A stretch of 64,000 nucleotides of DNA, taken from NCBI GenBank assembly GCA_949128115.1, contig OX421967.1, positions 10,530,070-10,594,069 on the forward strand, in the 5' to 3' direction. The translations under genes and the position numbers were made by a program. This DNA is from Anaspis maculata. Its lineage: Eukaryota > Arthropoda > Insecta > Coleoptera > Scraptiidae. Shown piece after piece: positions 63,936 through 64,000 of this stretch (positions are counted from its first letter, which is position 1; the number at the start of each line of letters is the position of its first letter). The notes beneath the pieces were generated by a model. The model had not been told where the DNA came from, made no database searches, and saw only the letters and a program-made list of their open reading frames with translations.

Positions 63936-64000
63936 ACTTATGAAGTTTGAGGTACCTAACTAAAAATAGTGTAGGTATTTAGCCAGAAATGATTCCTGAT

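Larger units (their letters stand above)
61336..64000. other. Region upstream of the CD36 gene
   Basis: No convincing gene. It contains a GAT microsatellite, two copies of a local duplication, and a 61-residue helical-looking minus-strand frame (62517-62332) whose stop is followed by an A tract. Confidence 0.4.

Overview
The window is nuclear DNA from an insect and very probably a beetle. It is AT-rich, its genes are split by GT-AG introns of 50 bp to 12 kb, and three of the proteins are typical insect families. A short interstitial array of the TCAGG pentamer (15092-15137), which is the telomeric repeat of many Coleoptera, is the only order-level hint, and it is weak. There are no bacterial or viral signatures.

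Four host genes can be assembled exon by exon. (1) VPS50/syndetin (12551-33399, +, 13 exons, 969 aa) is a subunit of the EARP endosomal recycling complex. (2) TRM6 (22157-28239, +, 2 exons, 433 aa), the non-catalytic subunit of the tRNA m1A58 methyltransferase, lies on the same strand inside the 12-kb intron 9 of VPS50. (3) A Minus-C odorant-binding protein gene (29467-30822, -, 2 exons, 146 aa) lies antisense in that same intron. (4) A CD36-family / class B scavenger receptor (42492-61184, -, 7 exons, 591 or 542 aa depending on the start) fills most of the right half. All exon junctions in these models keep frame.

Layout: 1-9.9 kb has no convincing gene. It is dominated by fold-back (palindromic) repeats, a pair of inverted MITE copies and a 30-bp satellite. 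At 9.9-10.75 kb is a GC-rich island with DRE-like, ETS-like and YY1-like sites and a good splice donor on the minus strand, so it may be the promoter and first non-coding exon of a gene running left. At 12.5-33.4 kb is VPS50 with its two guest genes and several palindromic elements. At 33.4-42.5 kb are mobile elements, including a 3.2-kb element with terminal inverted repeats of about 300 bp. That element carries an intron-containing, frameshifted gene whose motifs resemble a FEN1/XPG-type nuclease rather than a DDE transposase. At 42.5-61.2 kb is the CD36 gene; its introns carry two families of short dispersed motifs and more palindromes. At 61.4-64 kb is upstream sequence with a local duplication.

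The four genes do not form a pathway. Endosomal recycling and tRNA modification are housekeeping functions; odorant binding and scavenger/lipid uptake are secreted or surface functions. The most unusual items are the nuclease-bearing TIR element, the two guest genes in one intron, and the motif families confined to the CD36 locus. Everything here was read by eye without database searches.
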